This document shows, piece after piece, positions 1-5,277 of a stretch of DNA of 5,277 nucleotides. Location of the stretch: NCBI GenBank assembly GCA_027017505.1, contig JALUQR010000060.1, forward strand, positions 1 through 5,277, read 5' to 3'. Under the pieces are notes generated by a model. It ran no database searches and was not told the DNA's origin. It worked only from the letters and a program-made list of their open reading frames with translations. Origin of the DNA: a bacterium. Its GTDB lineage: Bacteria > Desulfobacterota > GWC2-55-46 > DRQE01. Numbering within the stretch: position 1 is the stretch's first letter; each line of letters begins with the position of its first letter. The position numbers and the translations under genes are program-made.

Positions 1-327
1 GTAGTAGAGGTATACATAGCGGTTTTTTTCGAATTCAGGGTCAAAGGCTATTCCGAGAAGCCCGCGCTCACCCCTGCCATCCACAGAAAGCGTGGCCCAC
101 GGGGTGGGAAGAAGTCTTCCATCCTTTACAACCCTGACCCTGCCTGTATTCTTTTCAAGGAAAAATAACCTGCCATCAGGTGAGAAGGCAAGGGTTATGC
201 AATCCTTAAGCCCTGTAAGGTAGTCTGTTACAACGAATCCCTCTGGAAGGGAGACCGCCCCTGTGCCCGAAAACCTCAGTGCCACAAAAAGGACTGTAAG
301 AAGTATGACCCTCTTAGTCAGCATCAT
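1..327 (-). CDS. PQQ-dependent sugar (glucose/sorbosone) dehydrogenase family protein, N-terminal part, cut by window edge
   Basis: Read on the minus strand, 109 codons are open from ATG at 327 to base 1 with no stop, so only the N-terminus is present. It begins with a basic, hydrophobic stretch (KRVILLTVLFVAL, residues 5-17) followed by small residues near 20-25, which looks like a Sec signal peptide and implies a periplasmic or secreted enzyme. The mature start, LPEGFVV, then a LAFSPDGRLFF blade strand (46-56) and above all GERGLLGIAFDPEF (86-99) with RYVYLYY are hallmarks of the GSDH/PQQ beta-propeller family, which oxidises aldose sugars or related alcohols and passes electrons to the respiratory chain. 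The catalytic and PQQ/calcium-binding residues lie further along and cannot be checked, so the substrate is unknown. Two adjacent ATGs (327 and 324) are possible; GGTGA just upstream is better spaced for the second. The start lies inside the end of the upstream Cys-rich gene, suggesting translational coupling. Confidence 0.85.
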   Translation of the reverse strand, partial: MMLTKRVILLTVLFVALRFSGTGAVSLPEGFVVTDYLTGLKDCITLAFSPDGRLFFLEKNTGRVRVVKDGRLLPTPWATLSVDGRGERGLLGIAFDPEFEKNRYVYLYY

Positions 328-601
328 CTTCACCGAAGAGCCTTTTAAGCTCTGCAATGGAATCACCGTGTGTCTTCTCGTGGGTTTCTGCAAGTTCAAA
401 ATACTCGCAGAAGTTTGCCCTCTCTTTATCCACTACCCGTTCTGCAAGGGGCTCCCTGCACTCGTTGTAGGCGGTCTCATCATAGAACCTGCAGTTACGG
501 CACACCCTCACATCCCTTCCACACCAGGGGCATTCCTCAGACCTGCCTGGCCTGCTATCCGTACAGGAAAGCTCCCTGCCACAGGAAAAACACCTTGCCA
601 C
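314..601 (-). CDS. small Cys-rich protein with two predicted Cys4 zinc sites
   Basis: This is a 95-residue protein if started at the GTG at 601. That start is chosen because AGGAGGT lies 6 bases upstream (608-614) and the zinc-ribbon motif begins at residue 4. A longer in-frame reading to 691 would place its leader across the predicted promoter and has no comparable ribosome-binding site. Nine cysteines are present: C4, C7, C13, C24, C27, C34, C37, C48 and C65. They fit two four-cysteine sites, C4/C7 with C24/C27 (CPWCG knuckle) and C34/C37 (CRNC) with C48 and C65; C13 would be spare. After the second CxxC comes a recognisable block, RFYDETAYNEC then EPLAERVVDKERANFCEYF (residues 50-68), and a charged acidic tail ending near 95. 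No signal peptide or membrane segment is visible, so it is probably cytoplasmic. I do not recognise a named function: a zinc-ribbon or Fe-S scaffold role is inferred only from the cysteines. Its last 14 bases overlap the dehydrogenase start, so the two are probably co-translated. Confidence 0.85.
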   Translation of the reverse strand: MARCFSCGRELSCTDSRPGRSEECPWCGRDVRVCRNCRFYDETAYNECREPLAERVVDKERANFCEYFELAETHEKTHGDSIAELKRLFGEDDAD

Positions 602-607
602 AGAAAG

Positions 608-614
608 ACCTCCT
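608..614 (-). promoter_or_regulatory. strong ribosome-binding site of the Cys-rich gene
   Basis: On the minus strand the bases read AGGAGGT, a full match to the anti-Shine-Dalgarno core, 6 bases before the GTG at 601. It fixes the start of the small Cys-rich protein at a non-ATG codon. Confidence 0.8.
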
Positions 615-637
615 GAAAGGGGGATAATCCTCGTGGA

Positions 638-667
638 ATTATACACCACATGAATACCTGCACACAA
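638..667 (-). promoter_or_regulatory. predicted sigma70-type promoter for the leftward pair
   Basis: Minus strand: a perfect TATAAT -10 (638-643) and a weaker TTGTGT -35 (662-667) separated by 18 bases. The predicted start of transcription is near 631, leaving a leader of about 30 bases before the GTG at 601 that contains the AGGAGGT site. This arrangement fits expression of the Cys-rich gene and the overlapping dehydrogenase as one transcript. The match is by eye only. Confidence 0.6.
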
Positions 668-677
668 CCCCCTTAAT

Positions 678-684
678 AAGGAGG
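678..684 (+). promoter_or_regulatory. ribosome-binding site candidate deciding the VanZ-like start
   Basis: AAGGAGG lies 7 bases before TTG at 692 and only 1 base before GTG at 686, so if used it points to TTG 692 as the start. It sits directly after an in-frame TAA at 677-679, which bars any longer reading. It competes with the promoter match at 692-720, which would instead require starting at ATG 746. Confidence 0.5.
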
Positions 685-691
685 AGTGCAC

Positions 692-720
692 TTGTCATCC
701 TTCAGGATACAATCTATACT
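692..720 (+). promoter_or_regulatory. predicted sigma70-type promoter for the rightward genes
   Basis: TTGTCA (692-697), a 17-base spacer and TATACT (715-720) differ from the consensus by one base in each box at optimal spacing. Transcription would start near 727 and the first usable in-frame start would be ATG 746, with GAGAAGG (727-733) as a rather distant ribosome-binding site. If the VanZ-like protein really begins at TTG 692, this match lies inside the coding region and is either internal or accidental. Confidence 0.4.
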
Positions 721-1255
721 TAACCAGAGAAGGCTGTATGTTGCTATGGCACACAGAAGATGGCTATGGTATGGGGTTACGGTGTATCTGGGGTTTATCT
801 ACGGGAGTCTTCCCTTTACGCGCTACCTTGTTGAGCTTCTCTACAGCAGTGCTGGAAGGACCCTTGCAGGCGTTATTGTAAACACCGCACTGGGCGTTGT
901 GGTGGTCGCTGTTGGGGTGTTTATAGTGCGCTCTGAGAAGACCGCATGGGTAAAGGCCCTGGCCTTTGTGCTACTTACCGCAGGTGGCATACTCTCTGTA
1001 ACAGCAGGACTTCCCGAAGAAAGGATACACTTTGTTGAATACGGGGTTCTGGGCTATCTGCTCTTTCTTGCGGTATCTCAATGGGCAAGACCTGTGGTTA
1101 CATCCCTTCTTATGGTCCTTATGGCTGGCACCATAGATGAGGCCATCCAGTGGGCACTGCCCTCAAGGGTTGGAGACTTAAAGGACATACTTCTGAACAC
1201 CCTCGGAGGAGCCATAGGCATAAATGTGGGATGGATTCATAACAAAGACACTTAG
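692..1255 (+). CDS. VanZ-like family integral membrane protein
   Basis: A small polytopic membrane protein of 187 residues from TTG 692, or 169 from ATG 746. Numbering from TTG, about six hydrophobic segments are visible near 24-38, 57-79, 86-105, 111-128, 134-149 and 166-182. The C-terminal half carries the VanZ-like signature: ERIHFVEYGVLGYLLF (109-124, with H113 and E116), then GTIDEAIQWALPSR (146-159, with the DE pair 149-150, Q153 and R159) and GDLKDILLNTLGG (161-173, with D165 and N169). Family members include VanZ, linked to teicoplanin resistance in enterococci, but most are envelope proteins of unknown activity and no resistance should be inferred here. Its end overlaps the next gene by 32 bases, so the two are probably translationally coupled. 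The codons between 692 and 746 (AGG, ATA, CTT) look like those of the neighbours, which slightly favours the longer form; the promoter-like match inside that stretch favours the shorter. Confidence 0.85.
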   Translation: MSSFRIQSILNQRRLYVAMAHRRWLWYGVTVYLGFIYGSLPFTRYLVELLYSSAGRTLAGVIVNTALGVVVVAVGVFIVRSEKTAWVKALAFVLLTAGGILSVTAGLPEERIHFVEYGVLGYLLFLAVSQWARPVVTSLLMVLMAGTIDEAIQWALPSRVGDLKDILLNTLGGAIGINVGWIHNKDT

Positions 1256-2075
1256 GCTTACCCTTCTACTATGGCTGTTACTTTCTGGCAGGCTTCTGGC
1301 CTCATCTCTTGAGGTAACATTTCTTGATGCTGGAGAGGGCGATGCCATATACATACGCACCCCTGGGGGAGAAAACCTCCTGGTTGATACGGCCAATCCC
1401 GCAACAGCGGTAAATATCGTCAGGTTTCTTCGCTCAAGGGGTGTGAACACCCTGCATGCTGTCTTCATCACCCATCCACATCCAGACCACATGGGCGGTA
1501 TATTTCAGATTCTTTCCACATTCAGTGTGGAAAGAATCTATGACAATGGCCAGCCCGTAGAGAGCATGCCACGGTGTGATATCTACCGCTGGTATGTTGA
1601 AAGTGTTCGCAGGCTTTCTGCCTACAGGATTCTCAGAGCAGGCCAGACCCTTGAGTACGGAAAGGTAAGGGTTGAGGTTCTGTGGCCACGGGAGTTGAAA
1701 AACACAGGATGGAACGAAAACTCCCTTATACTGAGGATAAGCTATGCGGGCAGGGTGTTTCTTCTTATGGGGGATGCGGGAAGCAGGGTGGAAGAGGTCC
1801 TTATACGGGACAGGCCACACTCTGTAAGGGCGGATGTGCTTAAGGCAGGCCACCACGGCTCGGAGGGAACCCTCTCTGAGGGCTTTCTGCGAAGGGTATC
1901 ACCCGCGTATGTGGTCATATCCGTAAACAGGGATAACCTGAGGGGCTATCCATCAAAAGTGGTGCTTGAAAGGCTTGATGAGATGGGTATAAAAACCCTT
2001 ATCACCTATCGGGATGGAAACACAGGGTTTATTGTCCACAGAGATGGTACCGTAAGGGTTGTAACACAGAGGTAA
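1224..2075 (+). CDS. exported ComEC-type metallo-beta-lactamase-fold hydrolase
   Basis: A 283-residue protein consisting of a signal peptide plus one MBL-fold domain like the C-terminal domain of ComEC/Rec2, without ComEC's membrane channel. The start is well fixed: TAA lies immediately upstream in frame and no other start codon occurs before the end of the signal sequence. K8 and R11 precede a run of leucines (13-20) and LLASS (24-28), a probable cleavage or lipid-free export signal. The mature domain opens with LEVTFLDAGEGDAIYI (29-44; ComEC usually has DVGQGDA), followed by the metal motif HPHPDH (84-89) and GG, then MGDAG (182-186, D184) and KAGHHGS (207-213, H210/H211), so the metal ligands are present and the enzyme looks active. 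ComEC's MBL domain is linked to degrading the non-transported DNA strand; the substrate here is unknown (nucleic acid or another phosphoester, by family). The usual GHP near the C-terminus is GYP (241-243). The start overlaps the VanZ-like gene by 32 bases, with GGAGGA 13 bases upstream. Confidence 0.88.
   Translation: MWDGFITKTLRLTLLLWLLLSGRLLASSLEVTFLDAGEGDAIYIRTPGGENLLVDTANPATAVNIVRFLRSRGVNTLHAVFITHPHPDHMGGIFQILSTFSVERIYDNGQPVESMPRCDIYRWYVESVRRLSAYRILRAGQTLEYGKVRVEVLWPRELKNTGWNENSLILRISYAGRVFLLMGDAGSRVEEVLIRDRPHSVRADVLKAGHHGSEGTLSEGFLRRVSPAYVVISVNRDNLRGYPSKVVLERLDEMGIKTLITYRDGNTGFIVHRDGTVRVVTQR
1507..1539. repeat. perfect inverted repeat (14-bp arms, 5-base loop) inside the hydrolase gene
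   Basis: AGATTCTTTCCACA (1507-1520), loop TTCAG, then TGTGGAAAGAATCT (1526-1539) pair without a mismatch. It lies within codons 95-106, just after the HPHPDHMGG metal motif, and the reading frame stays open through it (QILSTFSVERIY). No T-run follows on either strand, so it is not a standard intrinsic terminator. Confidence 0.9.
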
Positions 2076-2089
2076 GCCCCATCTTTCTG

Positions 2090-2118
2090 TTGCCTGTGAT
2101 ACCCAATTCTGATATGAT
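2090..2118 (+). promoter_or_regulatory. extended -10 promoter match just before PBP1A
   Basis: TTGCCT (2090-2095), a 17-base spacer, and TGA directly before TATGAT (2113-2118) give an extended -10 element with a moderate -35. The predicted start, near 2125, lies only about 3 bases before ATG 2128, so a transcript from here would be nearly leaderless and would lose the GGTGA at 2121-2125. It may be real, giving PBP1A its own transcription, or a chance match in a 52-base gap. Confidence 0.35.
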
Positions 2119-2127
2119 TAGGTGAAT

Positions 2128-4545
2128 ATGAAGGGTTTTATACGGTTTGCAGGCTATCTGGCGGTGGGTCTTTTCACTGTGGTACTCATAGTGGGTGGGG
2201 GTCTTTATCTCTACTTTACCAGGGACCTGCCCTCTGTGAGTGTTCTTTCTGACTACAGGCCCAACCTTGTAACACGCGTGTACTCGCGTGACGGCGAGGT
2301 AATAGGCGAGTTTTACATAGAGCGCAGGATTGTTGTTCCCCTTCAGCGGATGCCACGCCACCTTATAGATGCCTTTATAGCTGCGGAGGATGCCAAGTTC
2401 TTCGAGCACAGGGGCATAGACTATCTGAGCATACTTCGTGCACTTTACAAGAACCTTAAAAGTGGTAGAATCGTTCAGGGTGGAAGCACCATAACCCAGC
2501 AGGTAGCCCGCAGTTTCTTTCTATCTCCCGAGAAGACACTGTCCCGAAAGATTCGTGAGGCAATCCTTGCCCATCGCATAGAGAGCAGACTCACAAAGGA
2601 GGAAATCCTCTACCTCTATCTTAACCAGATATACCTTGGCAACGGTGCATACGGTGTGCAGGCTGCAAGTGAGATATACTTTGGCAAGGATGTAAGTGAG
2701 CTCACCATAGCAGAGTCAGCCCTTCTTGCAGGGCTTCCGAAGGCACCCAGCCGTTATTCGCCCTACACGAATCCCTCACTTGCACGCATGCGTCAGGAGT
2801 TTGTTATAAAACGCATGCTTGAGGAGGGCTTTATAAACCGCAAACAGGCAGAAGACGCCCTGCGTGAGAAACTGGTGCTCAAGCCCCGCAGGCCGAAAAA
2901 CCTCTGGGTTGGCCCCTACTTTACAGAGTATGTGAGAAGGTATGTGGAGGAAAGATACGGAGATTCCATGCTCTACAAGGGGGGGCTCAAGATATACACC
3001 ACACTGGATGTAACCCTACAGAAGCTTGCAAACCAGGCGGTGGACTACGGAAGAAGGGCCTATGATAAAAGGCGTGGCTACAGAGGCCCTGAGAAGATTC
3101 TTCTTACCCGTGAGGAGATAGCCCCGTTTCTCAAGAAGGTGGACGAGGAGATAAAGAGACATCCCCTTGAGCCAGGAAGGGTCTACAAGGCCCTTGTTCT
3201 GGGCACAGACCCGAAGGAAAGGGCCATTGTGGTTGCCATAGGCACATCCCACAGGGGTATAGTGAGGTATCAGGACCTCAAGTGGGCAAGACTTTACAAC
3301 CCCACCGATGACCCTGACGGTGGACAGATAGTTACCAACCCACTGCATCTGTTTCATCCTGGTGATGTTATAGAGGTGAGGATAAAGAGCCTTCCAGAGG
3401 AGGACCACATGCTCATTCCCTGCTCTCTTGAGCAGGAGCCCCTTGTTGAGGCAGCACTCATTGTTATGGAGCCCCACACAGGCCATGTGCTTGCCATGGT
3501 GGGTGGCTCTGATTTTTCCAAAACCCAGTTCAACCGTGCAATGCAGTCACGCAGACAGCCTGGCTCTGCGTTCAAACCCATAATATACGCAGCCGCGCTT
3601 GACAGGGGTTTCACACCTGCAACTGTGGTGGTTGACTCTCCACTTGTCTTCGAAGAGGTAAAGGAAGAGGGCAAGGGGCTTGACTGGAAGCCCCGCAACT
3701 TTGAGGAACGCTTTCACGGACCCACCACCATAAGGGAGGCACTGGCAAAGTCCCGCAATGTGGTAACCGTAAAGGTGCTCAAAAGCATAGGTGTGGACTA
3801 TGTGGTCTCCTACGCAAGAAAGCTGGGCATAGAGTCTCCCCTCTCAAGGGACCTCTCAATAGCCCTTGGCTCCTCAGGGGTGAGTCTGCTTGAGCTTGTG
3901 CGTGCCTACGCAACATTTGCAAACCTGGGCAAAAGGCCTCAACCAATCTTTATAACCCGCATAGAGGACAGATACGGCAATGTGCTTGAGGAACACACCC
4001 CACAGACAGAGTATGCCATAAGCCCCCAGACCGCATACATAATAACCAACCTCCTGCAGGGTGTTGTTGAAAGGGGTACGGGCTGGAGGGCACGGGCACT
4101 TAAAAGACCTGTTGCAGGCAAAACTGGCACAACAAACAATCTGAACGATGCCTGGTTTATAGGCTATGTGCCAGGGCTCGTTGCAGGTGTGTGGGTGGGG
4201 TATGATGACGAGCGTCCCCTGGGTAAAAACGAGACAGGCTCACGCGCCGCAGCACCCATATGGGTGCGCTTCATGAAAGAGGCACTCAAAGACACCCCGC
4301 CAGAGAACTTCCCCATACCTGATGGCGTGGAGTTCGTAAAGATAGACCCCGAAACAGGGCTTCTTGCAACACCATCAACGAAGAACCCTGTGTTTGAGGT
4401 CTTCAAGGTGGGCACCGCACCAACGAAGTTTTCAAGCTCAGAGGGTCTTCCAGCTGATGAGGACTTCTTCCTCATAGACACAGAGGAGGAAAAACCCCCC
4501 AGCCTGGGAATAGAAGAGCCATCTTCTATGCCCGAGCTGTTCTGA
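2128..4545 (+). CDS. mrcA: penicillin-binding protein 1A, bifunctional peptidoglycan transglycosylase/transpeptidase
   Basis: A complete class A PBP of 805 residues that polymerises lipid II into glycan strands and cross-links the stem peptides on the periplasmic face. Domains in order: a short cytoplasmic tail and one membrane anchor (about 8-31); a glycosyltransferase 51 domain (about 60-235) with catalytic E87 in EDAKFFEHRGID, GGSTITQQ (118-125) and RKIRE (140-144, second glutamate E144); an OB-type insert (about 325-425) typical of Gram-negative PBP1A; and a transpeptidase domain (about 440-735) with nucleophile S480 in SAFK (480-483), SRN (542-544) and KTGT (665-668). All catalytic residues are present. 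It ends with the usual IDPETGLLA segment and an acidic, proline-bearing tail. ATG 2128 is chosen because the membrane anchor follows at once; GTG 2122 would add two residues but has no ribosome-binding site. GGTGA at 2121-2125 is the likely, closely spaced site. It follows the hydrolase after 52 bases, so co-transcription is likely, possibly with a promoter of its own. Confidence 0.97.
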   Translation: MKGFIRFAGYLAVGLFTVVLIVGGGLYLYFTRDLPSVSVLSDYRPNLVTRVYSRDGEVIGEFYIERRIVVPLQRMPRHLIDAFIAAEDAKFFEHRGIDYLSILRALYKNLKSGRIVQGGSTITQQVARSFFLSPEKTLSRKIREAILAHRIESRLTKEEILYLYLNQIYLGNGAYGVQAASEIYFGKDVSELTIAESALLAGLPKAPSRYSPYTNPSLARMRQEFVIKRMLEEGFINRKQAEDALREKLVLKPRRPKNLWVGPYFTEYVRRYVEERYGDSMLYKGGLKIYTTLDVTLQKLANQAVDYGRRAYDKRRGYRGPEKILLTREEIAPFLKKVDEEIKRHPLEPGRVYKALVLGTDPKERAIVVAIGTSHRGIVRYQDLKWARLYNPTDDPDGGQIVTNPLHLFHPGDVIEVRIKSLPEEDHMLIPCSLEQEPLVEAALIVMEPHTGHVLAMVGGSDFSKTQFNRAMQSRRQPGSAFKPIIYAAALDRGFTPATVVVDSPLVFEEVKEEGKGLDWKPRNFEERFHGPTTIREALAKSRNVVTVKVLKSIGVDYVVSYARKLGIESPLSRDLSIALGSSGVSLLELVRAYATFANLGKRPQPIFITRIEDRYGNVLEEHTPQTEYAISPQTAYIITNLLQGVVERGTGWRARALKRPVAGKTGTTNNLNDAWFIGYVPGLVAGVWVGYDDERPLGKNETGSRAAAPIWVRFMKEALKDTPPENFPIPDGVEFVKIDPETGLLATPSTKNPVFEVFKVGTAPTKFSSSEGLPADEDFFLIDTEEEKPPSLGIEEPSSMPELF

Positions 4546-4566
4546 AAAAAACCACAGGGCTGACCC

Positions 4567-5277
4567 ATGCGATACGCCATACTCTCTGACATACACTCCA
4601 ACCTTGAAGCCCTTCAGGCAGTCCTTAAAGAGGCAGACTCTCTTGGTGCAGAGCGCATACTCTGCCTTGGAGACATCGTGGGTTACAATGCAAACCCGAA
4701 CGAATGTGTGGAGATAATAAAAAAACAGAAGATTACATCCATAATGGGCAACCATGACAGCCGTGTTGCAGGGCTTGAGGAGCCCACAGACTTCAACCCC
4801 GTAGCCCAGTACGCGGTGTTCTGGACCCGAAAGGTCATAAAGGAAAACCACAGAGAGTTCCTCAGGGGCCTGCCACCGCGCCACATAGAAAGGGATGGAG
4901 GATTTATGTGTGTCCACGGCTGGATAGACTCAACAGACAGCTACATATTTTCAGAGCTCGAGGCAGAGTACAACTTTAGACTCATGGAGACAGAGAACCT
5001 TCCCCGCATAGTCTTTTTTGGCCACACCCATGTGAGGATTGCCTACACAAAGAAGGATGGCTCCATAAGCTCCACCCTTTCAAACCCCCTTGTGCTCGAG
5101 GAAGACACCCTTTACCTTATAAACCCTGGCAGTGTGGGTCAGCCACGCGATGGAGATCCGAGAAGCTCCTTTCTGATTTACGACACATCAAAAGCCCAGG
5201 TTAGTTTCCACCGTGTGAACTACAACATGGAGGCGTCCATAGAGAAGATTAAAAAGGCAGGGCTTCCAGCCCTTCTG
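4567..5277 (+). CDS. YfcE/MJ0936-like metallophosphoesterase, C-terminus cut by window edge
   Basis: 237 codons are open from ATG 4567 to the last base. Family members are usually near 240-250 residues, so only a short tail is probably missing. All metal motifs of the calcineurin-like phosphoesterase fold are visible in order: SDIHSN (D8, H10), LGDIVGY (D36), GNHD (N62, H63), CVHG (H117) and GHTH (H153, H155), followed by INPGSVGQPRDGDPR (175-189), characteristic of the Metallophos_2/YfcE group. These are cytosolic, two-metal phosphodiesterases active on model substrates, with physiological targets mostly unknown. There is no signal peptide or membrane segment. AGGG at 4556-4559 is 7 bases before ATG and fits as a weak ribosome-binding site. 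The gene follows PBP1A after 21 bases with no terminator hairpin, so it is probably in the same transcript; that does not by itself show a role in cell-wall synthesis. Confidence 0.93.
   Translation, partial: MRYAILSDIHSNLEALQAVLKEADSLGAERILCLGDIVGYNANPNECVEIIKKQKITSIMGNHDSRVAGLEEPTDFNPVAQYAVFWTRKVIKENHREFLRGLPPRHIERDGGFMCVHGWIDSTDSYIFSELEAEYNFRLMETENLPRIVFFGHTHVRIAYTKKDGSISSTLSNPLVLEEDTLYLINPGSVGQPRDGDPRSSFLIYDTSKAQVSFHRVNYNMEASIEKIKKAGLPALL

Larger units (their letters stand above)
609..684. repeat. imperfect inverted repeat bracketing the divergent promoter region
   Basis: The left arm (609-623) reads CCTCCT, GA, AAGGGGG. The right arm (668-684) reads CCCCCTT, AATA, AGGAGG. Thirteen bases per arm pair perfectly, interrupted by 2 unpaired bases on one side and 4 on the other, with 44 bases between the arms. 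Each arm is the leader of one of the two divergent genes, so both leaders read CCCCCTT, a short spacer, then the Shine-Dalgarno AGGAGG. It could be an operator-like site, a consequence of similar leaders, or chance. Confidence 0.5.

Noticed and set aside
263..616. Rightward open frame of 117 codons, and a second one at 370-627
   Set aside because: Both are antisense to the Cys-rich gene, whose motifs, GTG start and ribosome-binding site are convincing; the rightward translations show no family features.
692..1255. Glycopeptide resistance gene
   Set aside because: The protein is only VanZ-like; no vanA/vanX/vanH-type genes are present and most family members are not resistance factors.
2784..2793. 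10-base palindrome ACGCATGCGT, with a partial copy near 2811
   Set aside because: Both encode Arg-Met within the conserved PBP1A frame using common codons; length is within chance for a window this size.
2979..2985. Run of seven G in PBP1A, a possible slippage or phase-variation tract
   Set aside because: It encodes the KGGLKIYTTLD motif normal in PBP1A, the frame is intact, and one 7-base run is weak evidence for phase variation.
3419..3436. Hairpin with 7-base arms (CCTGCTC/GAGCAGG) in PBP1A
   Set aside because: Short perfect stems of this size are expected by chance, and no T-run follows.
3016..3486. Leftward open frame of 156 codons inside PBP1A
   Set aside because: It is antisense to conserved PBP1A sequence, has no ribosome-binding site or recognisable domain, and fits stop-poor antisense of a long gene. 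The same holds for 3354-3698, 3939-4139 and 4164-4601.
4545..4566. Possible terminator between PBP1A and the phosphoesterase
   Set aside because: There is a run of A but no GC-rich stem; the gap is too short and fits read-through in an operon.
4438..4917. Leftward open frame of 159 codons across the PBP1A/phosphoesterase junction
   Set aside because: It is antisense to two well-supported genes and its translation has no recognisable motif.

Overview
The window reads as ordinary chromosomal DNA from a Gram-negative bacterium with roughly balanced base composition. The class A penicillin-binding protein carries the OB-type insert seen in Gram-negative PBP1A. Arginine is often AGG/AGA and isoleucine very often ATA, a habit common in thermophilic and deep-branching lineages. 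A Nitrospirota (Thermodesulfovibrionia-like) or related source would fit, but this is a codon-use impression, not a placement. No rRNA, tRNA, CRISPR array, transposase or other mobile element was seen.

Layout: two genes run leftward and four run rightward from a 90-base divergent intergenic region (602-691). Leftward, a 95-residue protein with two Cys4 sites (314-601, GTG start) overlaps the start of an exported PQQ-type glucose/sorbosone dehydrogenase that runs off the left edge (1-327). Rightward come a VanZ-like membrane protein (692 or 746 to 1255), an exported ComEC-type metallo-beta-lactamase-fold hydrolase (1224-2075, overlapping VanZ by 32 bases), a full-length PBP1A (2128-4545) and a YfcE/MJ0936-like metallophosphoesterase that runs off the right edge (4567-5277).

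The four rightward genes are tightly packed (overlap, 52-base gap, 21-base gap) with no terminator hairpin between them, so they may be co-transcribed. Three of them act in or beyond the inner membrane, one of these a peptidoglycan synthase and one a member of the family that contains VanZ, so an envelope-related operon is plausible. The leftward pair looks translationally coupled.

No new defence or mobile system is evident. The non-coding and structural signals most worth a second look are: a perfect 14-bp-arm inverted repeat buried inside the hydrolase gene (1507-1539); a mirrored CCCCCTT/AGGAGG leader on both sides of the divergent promoter region (609-684); a conflict between a good ribosome-binding site and a good promoter over where the VanZ-like gene begins; and an extended -10 promoter match so close to the PBP1A start that its transcript would be almost leaderless.
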